Notes: generated from the letters alone by a model not told the origin. 64,000 nt of DNA from Pseudomonas beijingensis (GCF_030687295.1 NZ_CP117425.1:2732001-2796000), one strand, 5' to 3'; shown: positions 27,842 through 37,332, counted from the first letter of the stretch. A program made the numbers and translations.

Positions 27842-29190
27842 GCGAACCAGCTTCGGCAAGCGCCTGGGCAGCTACGCCGAGGCCAGTGAGCTGGCCGGCC
27901 AACCGATCCTGGAAGGCCGCCTGCTGCGCATGGTCGGCCTGACCCTCGAAGCCGAGGGCCTGCGTGCCGCCATGGGCAGTCGCTGCATGGTGATCAACGA
28001 CGACAGCTACCACCCGGTGCAGGTCGAAGCCGAAGTCATGGGCTTCTCCGGCAGCAAGGTCTTCTTGATGCCGGTGGGCAGCGTCGCCGGTATCGCCCCC
28101 GGCGCGCGCGTGGTTCCCCTGGCCGATAACGGCCGCCTGCCCATGGGCATGAGCATGCTCGGGCGCGTGCTGGACGGGGCCGGACGGGCCTTGGACGGCA
28201 AGGGCGGCATGAAGGCCGAAGATTGGGTGCCGATGGACGGCCCGACGATCAACCCCCTCAAGCGTGACCCCATCAGCGTGCCGCTGGACGTGGGCATCCG
28301 TTGCATCAACGGTTTGTTGACGGTCGGTCGCGGCCAGCGCCTGGGCCTGTTTGCCGGTACCGGCGTGGGTAAGAGTGTGCTGCTGGGCATGATGACCCGC
28401 TTCACCGAAGCCGACATCATCGTGGTGGGGCTGATCGGTGAACGGGGTCGTGAGGTGAAGGAATTTATCGAGCACATCCTCGGCGAGGAAGGGCTCAAGC
28501 GCTCGGTGGTGGTGGCTTCGCCGGCGGACGATGCGCCATTGATGCGTTTACGAGCGGCCATGTATTGCACGCGCATCGCCGAGTATTTCCGCGACAAGGG
28601 CAAGAATGTCCTGCTGTTGATGGACTCGCTGACCCGTTTCGCCCAGGCCCAGCGGGAAATCGCCCTGGCCATCGGCGAACCGCCGGCCACCAAGGGTTAT
28701 CCGCCTTCGGTCTTCGCCAAGTTGCCGAAACTGGTCGAGCGCGCCGGCAATGCGGAAAAGGGCGGCGGTTCGATCACCGCGTTCTATACCGTGCTGTCCG
28801 AAGGCGATGACCAGCAAGACCCTATCGCCGACTCGGCCCGGGGGGTACTCGACGGCCACATCGTGCTATCCAGGCGCCTGGCTGAAGAAGGGCATTACCC
28901 CGGCCATCGACATCGAGGCGTCCATCAGCCGGGTCATGCCGTCGGTGATCAGTGCTGAACACATGAAGCGGGCCCAGCAGTTCAAACAGTACTGGTCGCG
29001 CTACCAGCAAAGCCGTGACCTGATCAGCGTCGGTGCCTATGTGCCCGGCGGTGACCGCGAGACCGACACCGCTATCAGCCTTTACCCGGCCATGGCCGTT
29101 TACCTGCGCCAGAGCCTGAACGACAACATCGGCATGGGCGCCAGCGAAGCGCACCTGCAGACTATTTTCGCTCCGGTCTCAGGCACGTAA
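27831..29190 (+). pseudogene. fliI: Flagellar export ATPase FliI, one frameshift
   Basis: FliI is the hexameric ATPase of flagellar protein export. Starting at ATG 27831 it reads [20 protein letters not shown], has Walker A GTGVGKS at residues 176-182 and Walker [27 protein letters not shown]. The frame breaks at residue about 356 (AEEGHYP), where the C run at 28898-28901 has one base too many. The next frame carries the rest: [27 protein letters not shown] to ASEAHLQTIFAPVSGT. Corrected length is about 452 residues, as expected. The indel removes the C-terminal domain if real. It is one of a set of similar homopolymer indels in this region. Confidence 0.94.
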
Positions 29191-29196
29191 CCGGCC

Positions 29197-29647
29197 ATGG
29201 CCACGAGTCGTGCGGCGCGCCTGGCCCCCTGTGGTGGACATGGCGGAAAAGGCCGAGAAGACCGCCGTCCAGCGACTGGCGTATTTTCAGGGGCAAGTGG
29301 CCGTTGCCGAGAGCAAGCTGGCGGACCTTGAAAACTTTCGACTTGAATACCAGGAGCAGTGGATTGCCCGCGGCAGCCACGGGGTATCCGGGCAATGGTT
29401 GCTGGGTTACCAGGGGTTCCTGGCACAACTGGGCACCGCCATCGACCAGCAGCGCCAGAGCCTGGTCTGGCACCAGAACAATCTGGAGAAAGCTCGCCAG
29501 AGCTGGCAAGAGGCGTTTGCGCGGGTTGAAGGGCTGCGCAAACTGGTGCAGCGCTATATCGACGAGGCGCGGCAGCTGGAAGACAAGCGCGAACAGAAAC
29601 TGCTCGATGAATTGTCCCAGCGCCTGCCGCGGCAGAATCCCTATTGA
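29197..29647 (+). pseudogene. fliJ: Flagellar export chaperone FliJ, frameshift near the start
   Basis: FliJ is the coiled-coil stalk of the export ATPase. The frame opens at ATG 29197 (MATSRAARLAP) and breaks in the C run at 29225-29229, which has one extra base. The next frame continues VVDMAEKAEKTAVQRLAYFQGQVAVAESKLADLENFRLEYQEQWIARG and ends at 29647. Corrected length is about 149 residues with a long coiled coil, normal for Pseudomonas FliJ. As read, only a protein starting later in the second frame could be made. It begins 6 bp after the fliI stop. Confidence 0.9.
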
Positions 29648-29749
29648 TGCGAAACGAGGATTTTGTCGGATGAGCGATGCAAAACCTTGCTCAGACCTTT
29701 ACCAGATGCTACACCTTGTACACGTATGTCCATGACAAGGAAGCCGATC

Positions 29750-30055
29750 ATGTCAGTCGTTACCGAAGTATCCCCCGATGGGCATAAGCTGACGATTTCG
29801 ATCAAAGGTCGATTCGATTTCGGGCGGCATCAGGAGTTTCGTGAGTCCTATGAGCGGCTCAACAAGAAACCTGACTCCATCGTGGTGGATTTGAAAGAAG
29901 CCACTTATCTCGACAGTTCCGCCTTGGGCATGCTCTTGCTGTTGCGCGATCATGCCGGTGGCGACGCGTCGGACATCCGGGTCGTCAACAGCAGCTCCGA
30001 CGTCAAGAAAATCCTTGCGATCTCCAATTTCGACAAGCTGTTCGACATCAGTTGA
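29750..30055 (+). CDS. hsbA: STAS anti-anti-sigma factor HsbA
   Basis: This 101-residue STAS protein corresponds to HsbA, the last element of the HptB pathway. In P. aeruginosa it either binds the anti-sigma factor FlgM, freeing FliA, or activates the diguanylate cyclase HsbD, depending on phosphorylation by HsbR. The motif DSSALG at residues 55-60 holds the phosphorylatable Ser56. Core sequence is TISIKGRFDFGRHQEFRESYERL. Start ATG 29750 has AAGGA upstream; longer in-frame starts lack one. The gene order here is hsbA-hsbR-hptB, lying between fliJ and fliK. Confidence 0.92.
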   Translation: MSVVTEVSPDGHKLTISIKGRFDFGRHQEFRESYERLNKKPDSIVVDLKEATYLDSSALGMLLLLRDHAGGDASDIRVVNSSSDVKKILAISNFDKLFDIS

Positions 30056-30060
30056 TCGCC

Positions 30061-31768
30061 ATGCAATCGTCGTCGGAGCCACTGACGGTCCTGATTGCCG
30101 AAGACAGTGCCGCTGATCGACTGCTGTTGTCGACCATTGTCCGCCGCCAGGGTCACCATGTGCTCACGGCGGCTGATGGCGCAGAAGCGGTCGAGGCCTA
30201 TCTGGAACAGCGTCCGCATCTGGTGCTGATGGACGCGATGATGCCGGTGATGGACGGCTTCGAAGCCGCGCAGCGAATCAAGCAGCTGGCTGGGGATCAA
30301 TTGGTCCCGATCATTTTCCTCACCTCGCTGACTGAGAGCGAAGCCCTGGCGCGTTGCCTGGAAGCGGGCGGCGACGACTTTCTGGCCAAGCCCTATAACC
30401 AGGTAATCCTGGCAGCCAAGATCAAGGCCATGGACCGCTTGCGCCGGTTGCAGGCCACGGTGGTGGAGCAGCGTGATCAGATCGCCCGGCACCATGACTA
30501 TCTACTCAACGAACAACGGGTCGCCAAGGCCGTGTTCGACAAGATCGCCCACTCCGGCTGCCTGAGTGCGCCAAACATCCGCTACCTGCAATCGCCCTAT
30601 GCCTTGTTCAACGGCGACTTGCTGCTGGCCGCGTTCAACCCGGCCGGCGACATGCACGTCCTGCTGGGGGACTTCACCGGGCACGGTTTGCCGGCGGCGG
30701 TCGGCGCGATGCCGCTGGCGGAGGTGTTTTATGTCATGACGGCCAAAGGCTACGGCCTGGCGCAGATCCTTCGGGAGATGAACGCCAAGCTCAAGCGCAT
30801 CCTGCCGGTGGATATGTTTTGTTGTGCGACGCTGTTGTGCCTCAGTTTCCAGCGTTGCACGGTGGAGATCTGGAATGGCGGCATGCCCGATGGTTACCTG
30901 CATGACAGCCTCAGCGGCGAACGTACGCCATTACCGGCGCGGCACCTGCCGTTGGGCGTGCTCACGCCGCACTTGTTCGATGACCGTACCGAAGTGCATC
31001 CGATGTCCCTGGGGGACCGGGTGTTTCTGTTGTCCGATGGCGTAATAGAAACCAGTGATCGCGATGATCAACCGTTTGGCGTGGAGCGGTTGCAACAGGT
31101 ATTTTCGGCCAACCGTGAACCTGACTGTCTTTTTGAGGACATCCAGCAGGCCCTGCGAGACTTTGGCGGTGAGTCGCGGGATGACTTCAGCATGGTTGAG
31201 TTGCGACTGGTCGCACCGACGCAACTCAATCCGCCTCCACCGGTCTATTCCGATAGCGGGCAGTCCAGTCCGCTGGACTGGTCGGTGAGCTTCGAGTTCC
31301 GGGCGCAGACGCTCAAGCGCTTCAACCCGATGCCCTATCTGTTGCAGTTGCTGCTTGAGGTGCATGGGCTCAGGGCGCAGAGTGGCGCCCTTTATAGTGT
31401 CATGTCGGAGCTCTATTCCAATGCCCTGGATCACGGGGGTGCTCGGGCTCGACTCGAGCCTCAAGCGTGATGCGACGGGTTTTGCCCGCTACTATAGGGA
31501 GCGCAATACGCGCCTGGATGAACTGAGCGACGGTTACGTGCGGGTGCACTTGCACGTTACGCCAAACGGCGAGGGCGGTCGCCTGGCCATCGAGGTCGAA
31601 GACAGTGGCGAGGGGTTCGATGTCGCCCGGGTGCTGGCGCGACCGGTGGACAGTGATCGGTTGTCGGGGCGCGGCGTGAGCCTGGTACGCCAGTTGAGTC
31701 ACCAGGCCAGTTGGTCAGACGATGGTCGTAGTGCGCGCGTGGAGTTTTTCTGGGAGGCTCTGGCATAA
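30061..31768 (+). pseudogene. hsbR: Response regulator phosphatase/kinase HsbR, one frameshift
   Basis: HsbR receives phosphate from HptB and acts on HsbA as phosphatase or kinase. Domains in order are a receiver with Asp58 (LVLMDAMMPVMDGFEAAQ), a helical linker, a PP2C-type phosphatase (VLLGDFTGHGLPAAVGAMPLAEVF, then VFLLSDGVIETSD) and a C-terminal HATPase domain of anti-sigma kinase type. The last domain is split: ELYSNALDHG ends at the G run 31435-31439, which has one extra base, and the next frame continues VLGLDSSLKRDATGFARYYRERN to the stop at 31768. Corrected length is about 569 residues. ATG 30061 is preferred; TTG 30052 overlapping the hsbA stop is possible. Confidence 0.92.
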
Positions 31769-31799
31769 TTGGGGCCATTCTTGATCAGGGAGCGAACAA

Positions 31800-32144
31800 G
31801 TGAACGAGATTCATCTGGACCGCGACGTGCTCAGCACGTTGAAGGAAGTCATGGAGGAGGGGTATCTGGAGTTGCTGGATACGTTTCTCAACGACTCCGA
31901 GGCTCGCCTGCGCGTGCTGCATGAGGCACGGGACGCTGAAAAATTGAGCGCCACCGCCCACAGCTTCAAGGGCAGCAGCAGCAACATGGGCGCCATCCGC
32001 CTGGCCGAGTTGTGCGGCGAACTGGAACAACGTGCCAAGCAGCCGTCATTGGGTGGTATCGAGAAGCTGGTCAACGAAATCGACAGTGAATTCGCCCATG
32101 TCCGCAAGCTTTGCCGGGAAGAGCGTGAAGGTTTCCACTGCTGA
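31800..32144 (+). CDS. hptB: Histidine phosphotransfer protein HptB
   Basis: HptB relays phosphate from several hybrid kinases (RetS, PA1611, ErcS', SagS in P. aeruginosa) to HsbR, linking surface and biofilm signals to motility. The 114-residue helical protein has the Hpt motif LSATAHSFKGSSSNMGA with the phosphorylated His54. The start is GTG 31800, preceded by CAGGGAGCG. It ends 87 bp before fliK and just upstream of the fliK sigma-54 site, so transcription of fliK need not depend on the module. Confidence 0.94.
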   Translation: MNEIHLDRDVLSTLKEVMEEGYLELLDTFLNDSEARLRVLHEARDAEKLSATAHSFKGSSSNMGAIRLAELCGELEQRAKQPSLGGIEKLVNEIDSEFAHVRKLCREEREGFHC

Positions 32145-32165
32145 AATTTGACGGCCGGACAACGT

Positions 32166-32181
32166 TGGCCCGTGCCTTGCA
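32166..32181 (+). promoter_or_regulatory. Sigma-54 promoter of fliK
   Basis: TGGCCCGTGCCTTGCA keeps GG and GC 10 bases apart with a good TTGCA -12 half. It lies 50 bases before the fliK ATG. Confidence 0.8.
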
Positions 32182-32231
32182 TTGCCTAGTCTCGACTGTA
32201 CCTATGATTTCAGTGCAGCGGAGACCTTTTT

Positions 32232-33602
32232 ATGCCCGTTACCCCTAATTCACTGCTGCAGGCCTCTGTCCAGGCCAAGCCCCAGGCCGCCGTCAATTCA
32301 CCGGCAGCGGCCCCGGACCTCGGGGGTAGAGCCTCCAGCTTCGCTCAAGTCTTCGCCAAGCAGGCGCCTGCCCAAGCGGCGGCCCCGGAGCCTACGGTTA
32401 AATCGGCACGCGACAAAGCCGCCGATAATACCGTCAAAAAAGACACCGGCAACGAAACTCCTGCCGCCCCGGAGCCGACGGTTGCCGATAGCGGCAAACC
32501 CTTGCCCGCGAACAAACCGGCCAGCAGCGACGACAAGGCCGCCAGCGATGCCAGCGCCGACTCGGCTGAAACACCGGTGGCGGATGCCGTTCCGGTCGAT
32601 CCGAGCCTGGACCCAGGCTTGCTGCCGGAGATGACGGTGCCCGTCGCGACAGCCCCGGCGGAGCCTGCTCCCTTGGTGGTCACGACAGAGGCCCAGGTCG
32701 CTACGGCAGTCGCGGCGCCGGCTGTCCCATTGGCCGCGCCGGCCCAGCCAGCGGTCCCGGTAATCGATCCAGCCTTCGACCCACAAGCCGACCCACTCGA
32801 CGCGTTGCCCGCCTTGCGCTTGGCGATGGAGCAGGGCGGCCATGTTTCCGCGACCAGCCAGGCGCAACCCAAGAGCGCTGCCCCAGCGTCCCTCGACGGT
32901 GAGCCGACGTCGGCGCAGACCTTTGCCGCCGGCATGGCGAGCATGCTCAGCGTGCAAGCCGATCAGAACAGTACCGAGTCCGGCAGCCAGGGCGGCGACA
33001 AGGCCTTCGGCGGCTTGATCAGCGAGGGCCTCAAGGACCTGGGCGCCGCGTCCAGCGACACCCGCGTGGATGATTTCGCCAACCGCCTGGCCGCGCTGAC
33101 TCAGGCCGCTACACCTAAAACCGCCAACGCGGTGCCGGTCAACCAACCTATCGCGATGAATCAGAGCGGTTGGACCGAAGAGGTGGTCAACCGGGTGATG
33201 TACCTGTCCAGCGTCAATCTCAAGGCGGCTGACATTCAGTTGCAACCCGCCGAACTCGGGCGCCTGGATATCCGGGTGAACATGGTTCCGGACCAGCAGA
33301 CCCAGGTCACGTTCATGAGCGCCCACTCCGGCGTTCGCGAAGCCCTCGAAGGCCAATTGCATCGCTTGCGGGAGAGTTTTACCCAGCAGGGCATGGGCCA
33401 GGTCGACGTCAGCGTGTCGGATCAATCCCGGGGTTCGCAGAACCAGGAGCAGCAAGCCCAGCAACAGGCCCGGGCCGGGCGTACCACGGCATCTGGCGGA
33501 CGAGCGGATGCAGCGGATGACGCTGGCCCGGCCAGCATCGCTGACGTGGCCGCCACCACGACCAGCGTCATTGGCACCAGCGCGGTCGACTACTACGCCT
33601 GA
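32232..33602 (+). CDS. fliK: Hook-length control protein FliK
   Basis: FliK is the exported ruler that fixes hook length and switches the FlhB export gate to filament substrates. The 456-residue protein has a long Ala/Pro/Thr-rich N-terminal ruler part of low complexity and the conserved C-terminal switch domain (about 310-400: DIQLQPAELGRLDIRVNMVPDQQTQVTFMSAHSGVREALEGQLHRLRESF). A Gln/Ala tail follows. Start ATG 32232. A sigma-54 site lies upstream and a REP pair downstream. A second FliK-like gene is encoded at 55904-57475 on the other strand. Confidence 0.95.
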   Translation: MPVTPNSLLQASVQAKPQAAVNSPAAAPDLGGRASSFAQVFAKQAPAQAAAPEPTVKSARDKAADNTVKKDTGNETPAAPEPTVADSGKPLPANKPASSDDKAASDASADSAETPVADAVPVDPSLDPGLLPEMTVPVATAPAEPAPLVVTTEAQVATAVAAPAVPLAAPAQPAVPVIDPAFDPQADPLDALPALRLAMEQGGHVSATSQAQPKSAAPASLDGEPTSAQTFAAGMASMLSVQADQNSTESGSQGGDKAFGGLISEGLKDLGAASSDTRVDDFANRLAALTQAATPKTANAVPVNQPIAMNQSGWTEEVVNRVMYLSSVNLKAADIQLQPAELGRLDIRVNMVPDQQTQVTFMSAHSGVREALEGQLHRLRESFTQQGMGQVDVSVSDQSRGSQNQEQQAQQQARAGRTTASGGRADAADDAGPASIADVAATTTSVIGTSAVDYYA

Positions 33603-33620
33603 TCCAGCGACGTTCTCCCC

Positions 33621-33708
33621 TGTGGGAGCGAGCTTGCTCGCGATAGCGGACTATCAGTCACCCTCGCAGGGACTGAGCCACCGCTATCGCGAGCAAGCTC
33701 GCTCCCAT
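33621..33708. repeat. REP pair after fliK
   Basis: Inverted copies of the GGGAGCGAGCTTGCTCGCG-type REP flank about 35 bases of spacer, starting 18 bases after the fliK stop. The type and layout are the same as after fleR. Confidence 0.9.
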
Positions 33709-33766
33709 ATTGGTTTTATGGGAACTGAAGATCGCATGTGCCCGCCATCCTCAGTACCGACACTTC

Positions 33767-33782
33767 TGGCATAACACTTGCT
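33767..33782 (+). promoter_or_regulatory. Sigma-54 promoter of the fliL operon
   Basis: TGGCATAACACTTGCT has GG and GC 10 bases apart and closely fits the -24/-12 consensus. It lies 51 bases upstream of fliL and should drive fliLMNOPQR-flhB. Confidence 0.9.
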
Positions 33783-33833
33783 CCAGCCTTGCCGTGCAAC
33801 AGTGAAAACCCCGATTAGTGACGGATTATTGGC

Positions 33834-34337
33834 ATGGCGAAGAGCGAAGCAGCAGCTGTAAAAGACCCTGCAACCAAAGGCAAACTCAAGCTGATCATCA
33901 TGATCGTTGTGGGTCTGCTCCTGGCGATCGGTGTGTCCGTGGGGGCGACCTGGTATTTCATGCACAGCGCTCAGAGCAAGCCGGCAGTGGCGGTCGAGGC
34001 TGCGCCGGTGGGCAAGCAACCGGCGATTTTCGAACCGATGGCCCCGGCCTTCGTGGCCAACTACACCGTGAACGGTCGTCAACGCTACATGCAGGTCAGC
34101 ATTACGTTGCAAGGGCGTAACCAGGCTGACCTGGAAGCGCTGCGGGTGCACATGCCGCTGATCCGCAATAACCTGGTGATGCTGTTTTCCGGACAGAGTT
34201 TCGACACCCTGGCCACGCCCGTCGGCCAGGAAATGCTGCGCCAGAAAGCCACGGCCAGCGTGCAGGAAGTGGCTCAGAAAGAGCTCGGCAAAGTGGTGAT
34301 CGAACAGTTGCTCTTCACTAACTTCGTATTGCAGTAG
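33834..34337 (+). CDS. fliL: Flagellar stator-associated protein FliL
   Basis: FliL is a single-pass inner-membrane protein that surrounds and supports stator units. The 167-residue product has a cytoplasmic Lys/Ala-rich start, one membrane span (LIIMIVVGLLLAIGVSVGATWYFM) and a periplasmic domain with FVANYTVNGRQRYMQVSITLQG. The C-terminus is VVIEQLLFTNFVLQ, typical of the family. Start ATG 33834 is the first gene after a sigma-54 promoter; fliM follows after 9 bp. Confidence 0.96.
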   Translation: MAKSEAAAVKDPATKGKLKLIIMIVVGLLLAIGVSVGATWYFMHSAQSKPAVAVEAAPVGKQPAIFEPMAPAFVANYTVNGRQRYMQVSITLQGRNQADLEALRVHMPLIRNNLVMLFSGQSFDTLATPVGQEMLRQKATASVQEVAQKELGKVVIEQLLFTNFVLQ

Positions 34338-34346
34338 GAACACGAC

Positions 34347-35315
34347 ATGGCCGTGCAGGACCTGCTGTCCCAGGATGAAATCGACGCGCTGTTGCATGGT
34401 GTCGACGACGGTCTGGTACAGACCGAAAACGTTGCTGAACCGGGCAGCGTCAAAAGCTACGACCTGACCAGCCAGGATCGCATCGTTCGCGGACGCATGC
34501 CGACCCTGGAAATGATCAACGAGCGTTTCGCCCGGTACACCCGCATCAGCATGTTCAACATGCTGCGCCGCTCGGCCGACGTGGCCGTCGGTGGTGTGCA
34601 GGTGATGAAGTTCGGCGAGTACGTGCATTCGTTGTACGTGCCCACCAGCCTCAACCTGGTGAAGATCAAGCCGTTGCGCGGCACCGCGTTGTTCATCCTC
34701 GACGCCAAGCTGGTGTTCAAGCTGGTGGACAACTTTTTCGGTGGCGACGGTCGTCACGCCAAGATCGAGGGTCGTGAATTCACCCCGACCGAGCTGCGAG
34801 TGGTGCGCATGGTGCTGGAACAGGCCTTCATCGATTTGAAGGAAGCCTGGCAGGCGATCATGGAAGTGAACTTCGAGTACATCAACTCGGAAGTGAACCC
34901 GGCCATGGCCAACATCGTCGGGCCGAGCGAAGCCATCGTGGTCTCGACCTTCCACATCGAACTCGATGGTGGTGGCGGCGACCTGCACGTGACCATGCCG
35001 TATTCGATGATCGAGCCGGTGCGCGAAATGCTCGACGCCGGTTTCCAGTCGGACCTCGACGACCAGGACGAGCGCTGGATCAACGCGTTGCGCCAGGACG
35101 TGCTCGACGTCGACGTGCCGATCGGCGCGACGGTCGCCCGGCGTCAACTGCGTCTGCGGGACATCCTGCACATGCAGCCGGGAGACATCATTCCGGTGGA
35201 GATGCCCGACGACATGATCATGCGCGCCAATGGCGTGCCGGCCTTCAAGGTCAAGATGGGCTCTCACAAAGGCAACCTGGCGTTGCAGGTGATCGAGCCG
35301 ATCGAACGCCGCTGA
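34347..35315 (+). CDS. fliM: Motor switch protein FliM
   Basis: FliM is the C-ring protein that binds phosphorylated CheY. The 322-residue protein begins with the CheY-binding peptide LLSQDEIDALLHGVDDG (residues 6-22). The middle domain has PTLEMINERFARYTRISMFNMLRRSADV and the C-terminal SpoA-like domain has DVDVPIGATVARRQLRLRDILHMQPGDIIPVEMPDD. Length is normal and the frame intact. It lies between fliL and fliN in the standard order. Confidence 0.98.
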   Translation: MAVQDLLSQDEIDALLHGVDDGLVQTENVAEPGSVKSYDLTSQDRIVRGRMPTLEMINERFARYTRISMFNMLRRSADVAVGGVQVMKFGEYVHSLYVPTSLNLVKIKPLRGTALFILDAKLVFKLVDNFFGGDGRHAKIEGREFTPTELRVVRMVLEQAFIDLKEAWQAIMEVNFEYINSEVNPAMANIVGPSEAIVVSTFHIELDGGGGDLHVTMPYSMIEPVREMLDAGFQSDLDDQDERWINALRQDVLDVDVPIGATVARRQLRLRDILHMQPGDIIPVEMPDDMIMRANGVPAFKVKMGSHKGNLALQVIEPIERR

Positions 35316-35385
35316 GCGGTGTCAACTTCTTAAGTTTGTAACGGATTTAGGTTTTTTACTGATTTTTGCCCGCCGAGGACAAATG

Positions 35386-35844
35386 ATGGCTAACGATATG
35401 AACACCCAGGATGACCAGGCGCTGGCCGACGAATGGGCTGCGGCCCTGGAAGAAACCGGCGACGCCGGGCAGGCTGACATCGATGCCTTGCTGGCCGCCG
35501 ATAGCGGTAATCACGGCTCCAACCGCCTGCCGATGGAAGAATTCGGCAGCGTGCCCAAGAGCAATGAACAGGTCACACTGGATGGGCCGAACCTGGATGT
35601 GATCCTCGATATCCCGGTATCGATCTCCATGGAAGTGGGCAGCACCGATATCAACATCCGCAACCTGCTGCAGCTCAACCAGGGCTCGGTGATCGAGTTG
35701 GACCGCCTGGCCGGCGAACCGCTCGACGTGCTGGTCAACGGCACCTTGATCGCCCATGGCGAAGTGGTGGTGGTCAACGAGAAGTTCGGCATTCGCCTGA
35801 CGGACGTGATCAGTCCGAGCGAACGCATCAAGAAGCTGCGCTGA
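35386..35844 (+). CDS. fliN: Motor switch protein FliN
   Basis: FliN completes the C-ring and binds FliH to localise the export ATPase. The SpoA domain is at the C-terminus (NLDVILDIPVSISMEVGSTDINIRNLLQLNQGSVIELDRLAGEPLDVLVNG, then EKFGIRLTDVISPSERIKKL). The N-terminal extension of about 65 residues holds QADIDALLAADSG, which resembles the FliM CheY-binding peptide. ATG 35386 gives 152 residues; ATG 35383 directly before it is equally possible. The stop abuts the fliO start. Confidence 0.96.
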   Translation: MANDMNTQDDQALADEWAAALEETGDAGQADIDALLAADSGNHGSNRLPMEEFGSVPKSNEQVTLDGPNLDVILDIPVSISMEVGSTDINIRNLLQLNQGSVIELDRLAGEPLDVLVNGTLIAHGEVVVVNEKFGIRLTDVISPSERIKKLR

Positions 35845-36284
35845 GTGAAAGGTTTCTTCGCCGCAGCGTTGATGCTGCCATTGAGCGTGCTGGCGGCCGA
35901 ACCGGTTGCCACGGCGGCCGTTGCGCCGGCGGCAGGCAGTGGGATCGCCGGGCAACTGGCGCAACTGGTGCTCGGCTTGCTGCTGGTGCTGGGCTTGATC
36001 TTCTTTCTCGCCTGGTTGTTGCGCCGTGTGCAACAGGCGGGGCCGAGCGGCAAGGGCCAGGTCATCGACATCGTCGGCTCCCGCGCGCTCGGGCCGCGTG
36101 ACCGGCTGGTGCTGGTGCAGGTCGGCAACGAGCAGATCCTGCTGGGCCTGAGCCCGGGCACCATCACCGCCTTGCACGTCCTCAAGGAGCCGGTGCAGGT
36201 ACCCTCCACCGAGCCGGCCAGCCCCGAATTTGCCCAGCGCCTCATGGAGCTGCTGGGGAAAGAGACCAGAAGGATAAAAAGTAA
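35845..36284 (+). pseudogene. fliO: Flagellar export protein FliO, 3' frameshift
   Basis: FliO helps assemble the FliP pore. It starts at GTG 35845 directly after fliN, has a signal-like N-terminus ([20 protein letters not shown]), a membrane span ([25 protein letters not shown]) and the cytoplasmic FliO domain ([36 protein letters not shown]). At [10 protein letters not shown] the frame slips: GAGA at 36262-36265 appears to hold an extra GA. The expected end DQKDKK and TAA 36282-36284 are in another frame. As read, the frame runs on into fliP. Corrected length is about 145 residues. The TAA overlaps the fliP ATG by one base. Confidence 0.88.
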
Positions 36285-37035
36285 TGCCGTTGCGCATTCT
36301 GTTGGCATTGGCCCTGATGCTGGCCGCACCGTTGGCGTTCGCCGCCGACCCGCTGTCGATTCCGGCGATCACCCTGGGGACCAATGCCGAAGGGGCCCAG
36401 GAATACTCGGTCAGCCTGCAGATCCTGCTGATCATGACCGCGCTGAGTTTCATCCCGGCGTTCGTCATGTTGATGACCAGTTTCACCCGGATCATCATTG
36501 TCTTTTCGATTCTGCGCCAGGCCCTGGGCCTGCAACAGACCCCCTCGAACCAGAGATCCTCACCGGCATGGCGCTGTTCTTGACCATGTTCATCATGGCG
36601 CCGGTGTTTGACCGGGTGAACCAGGATGCGCTGCAACCCTACCTGGCAGAAAAAATTACTGCGCAGGATGCTGTGGCCAAGGCTGAGGTGCCGATCAAGG
36701 ATTTCATGCTGGCCCAGACCCGCAGCAGTGACCTGGAGCTGTTCATGCGCCTGTCCAAGCGCACCGACATCCCCAGCGCCGACCAGGCGCCGCTGACCAT
36801 CCTGGTGCCGGCGTTCGTGACGTCCGAGCTGAAAACCGCGTTCCAGATCGGTTTCATGATTTTCATCCCGTTCCTGATCATTGACCTGGTGGTCGCCAGC
36901 GTGCTGATGGCCATGGGTATGATGATGCTCTCGCCGCTGATCATTTCCCTGCCGTTCAAGATCATGCTGTTTGTGCTGGTGGATGGCTGGGCGCTGATCA
37001 TTGGTACCCTGGCGGGCAGTTTCGGCGGTGTTTAG
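36284..37035 (+). pseudogene. fliP: Export-gate protein FliP, internal frameshift
   Basis: FliP forms the export pore with FliQ and FliR. It starts at ATG 36284 with a signal peptide ([19 protein letters not shown]), then the first spans ([45 protein letters not shown]). There, CAGAGATCC at 36551-36559 holds an extra GA relative to the expected CAGATCC. The following frame gives [26 protein letters not shown] to [15 protein letters not shown] and a stop at 37035. Corrected length is about 249 residues. Together with the same-type change in fliO this creates one artificial open frame across both genes (35845-37035). A sequencing or assembly error is likely. Confidence 0.92.
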
Positions 37036-37058
37036 GCCTTTTGTGCGGAGAGGGCGAT

Positions 37059-37328
37059 ATGACGCCTGAAGTAGCGGTAGACCTGTTCCGTGAAGCGCTC
37101 TGGCTGACGACCATGATGGTTGCCATCCTGGTGATCCCCAGTCTGTTGGTGGGGTTGCTGGTGGCGATGTTCCAGGCCGCGACCCAGATCAACGAACAGA
37201 CCTTGAGCTTCCTGCCGCGCCTGCTGGTGATGCTGGTGACGCTGATCGTCGCCGGCCCCTGGATGGTACAAACCTTCATGGAATACATCCTGCAGCTGTA
37301 CGGCAGTATTCCGCAGTTGATCGGCTGA
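37059..37328 (+). CDS. fliQ: Export-gate protein FliQ
   Basis: FliQ is a two-span membrane protein on the outside of the FliPQR pore. The 89-residue product reads MTPEVAVDLFREALWLTTMMVAILVIPSLLVGLLVAMFQAATQINEQTLSFLPRLL, the family pattern, and ends with a second hydrophobic helix. ATG 37059 has GGAGAGGG upstream; an earlier in-frame codon at 37041 gives a non-conserved extension. It lies 23 bp after fliP and 4 bp before fliR. Confidence 0.97.
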   Translation: MTPEVAVDLFREALWLTTMMVAILVIPSLLVGLLVAMFQAATQINEQTLSFLPRLLVMLVTLIVAGPWMVQTFMEYILQLYGSIPQLIG

Positions 37329-37332
37329 CCTG

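Noticed and set aside
35845..37035. A single fliO-fliP fusion gene
   Set aside because: The middle third is nonsense sequence; the true fliP frame starts at 36284 with a normal signal peptide. Two GA insertions explain the run-through.
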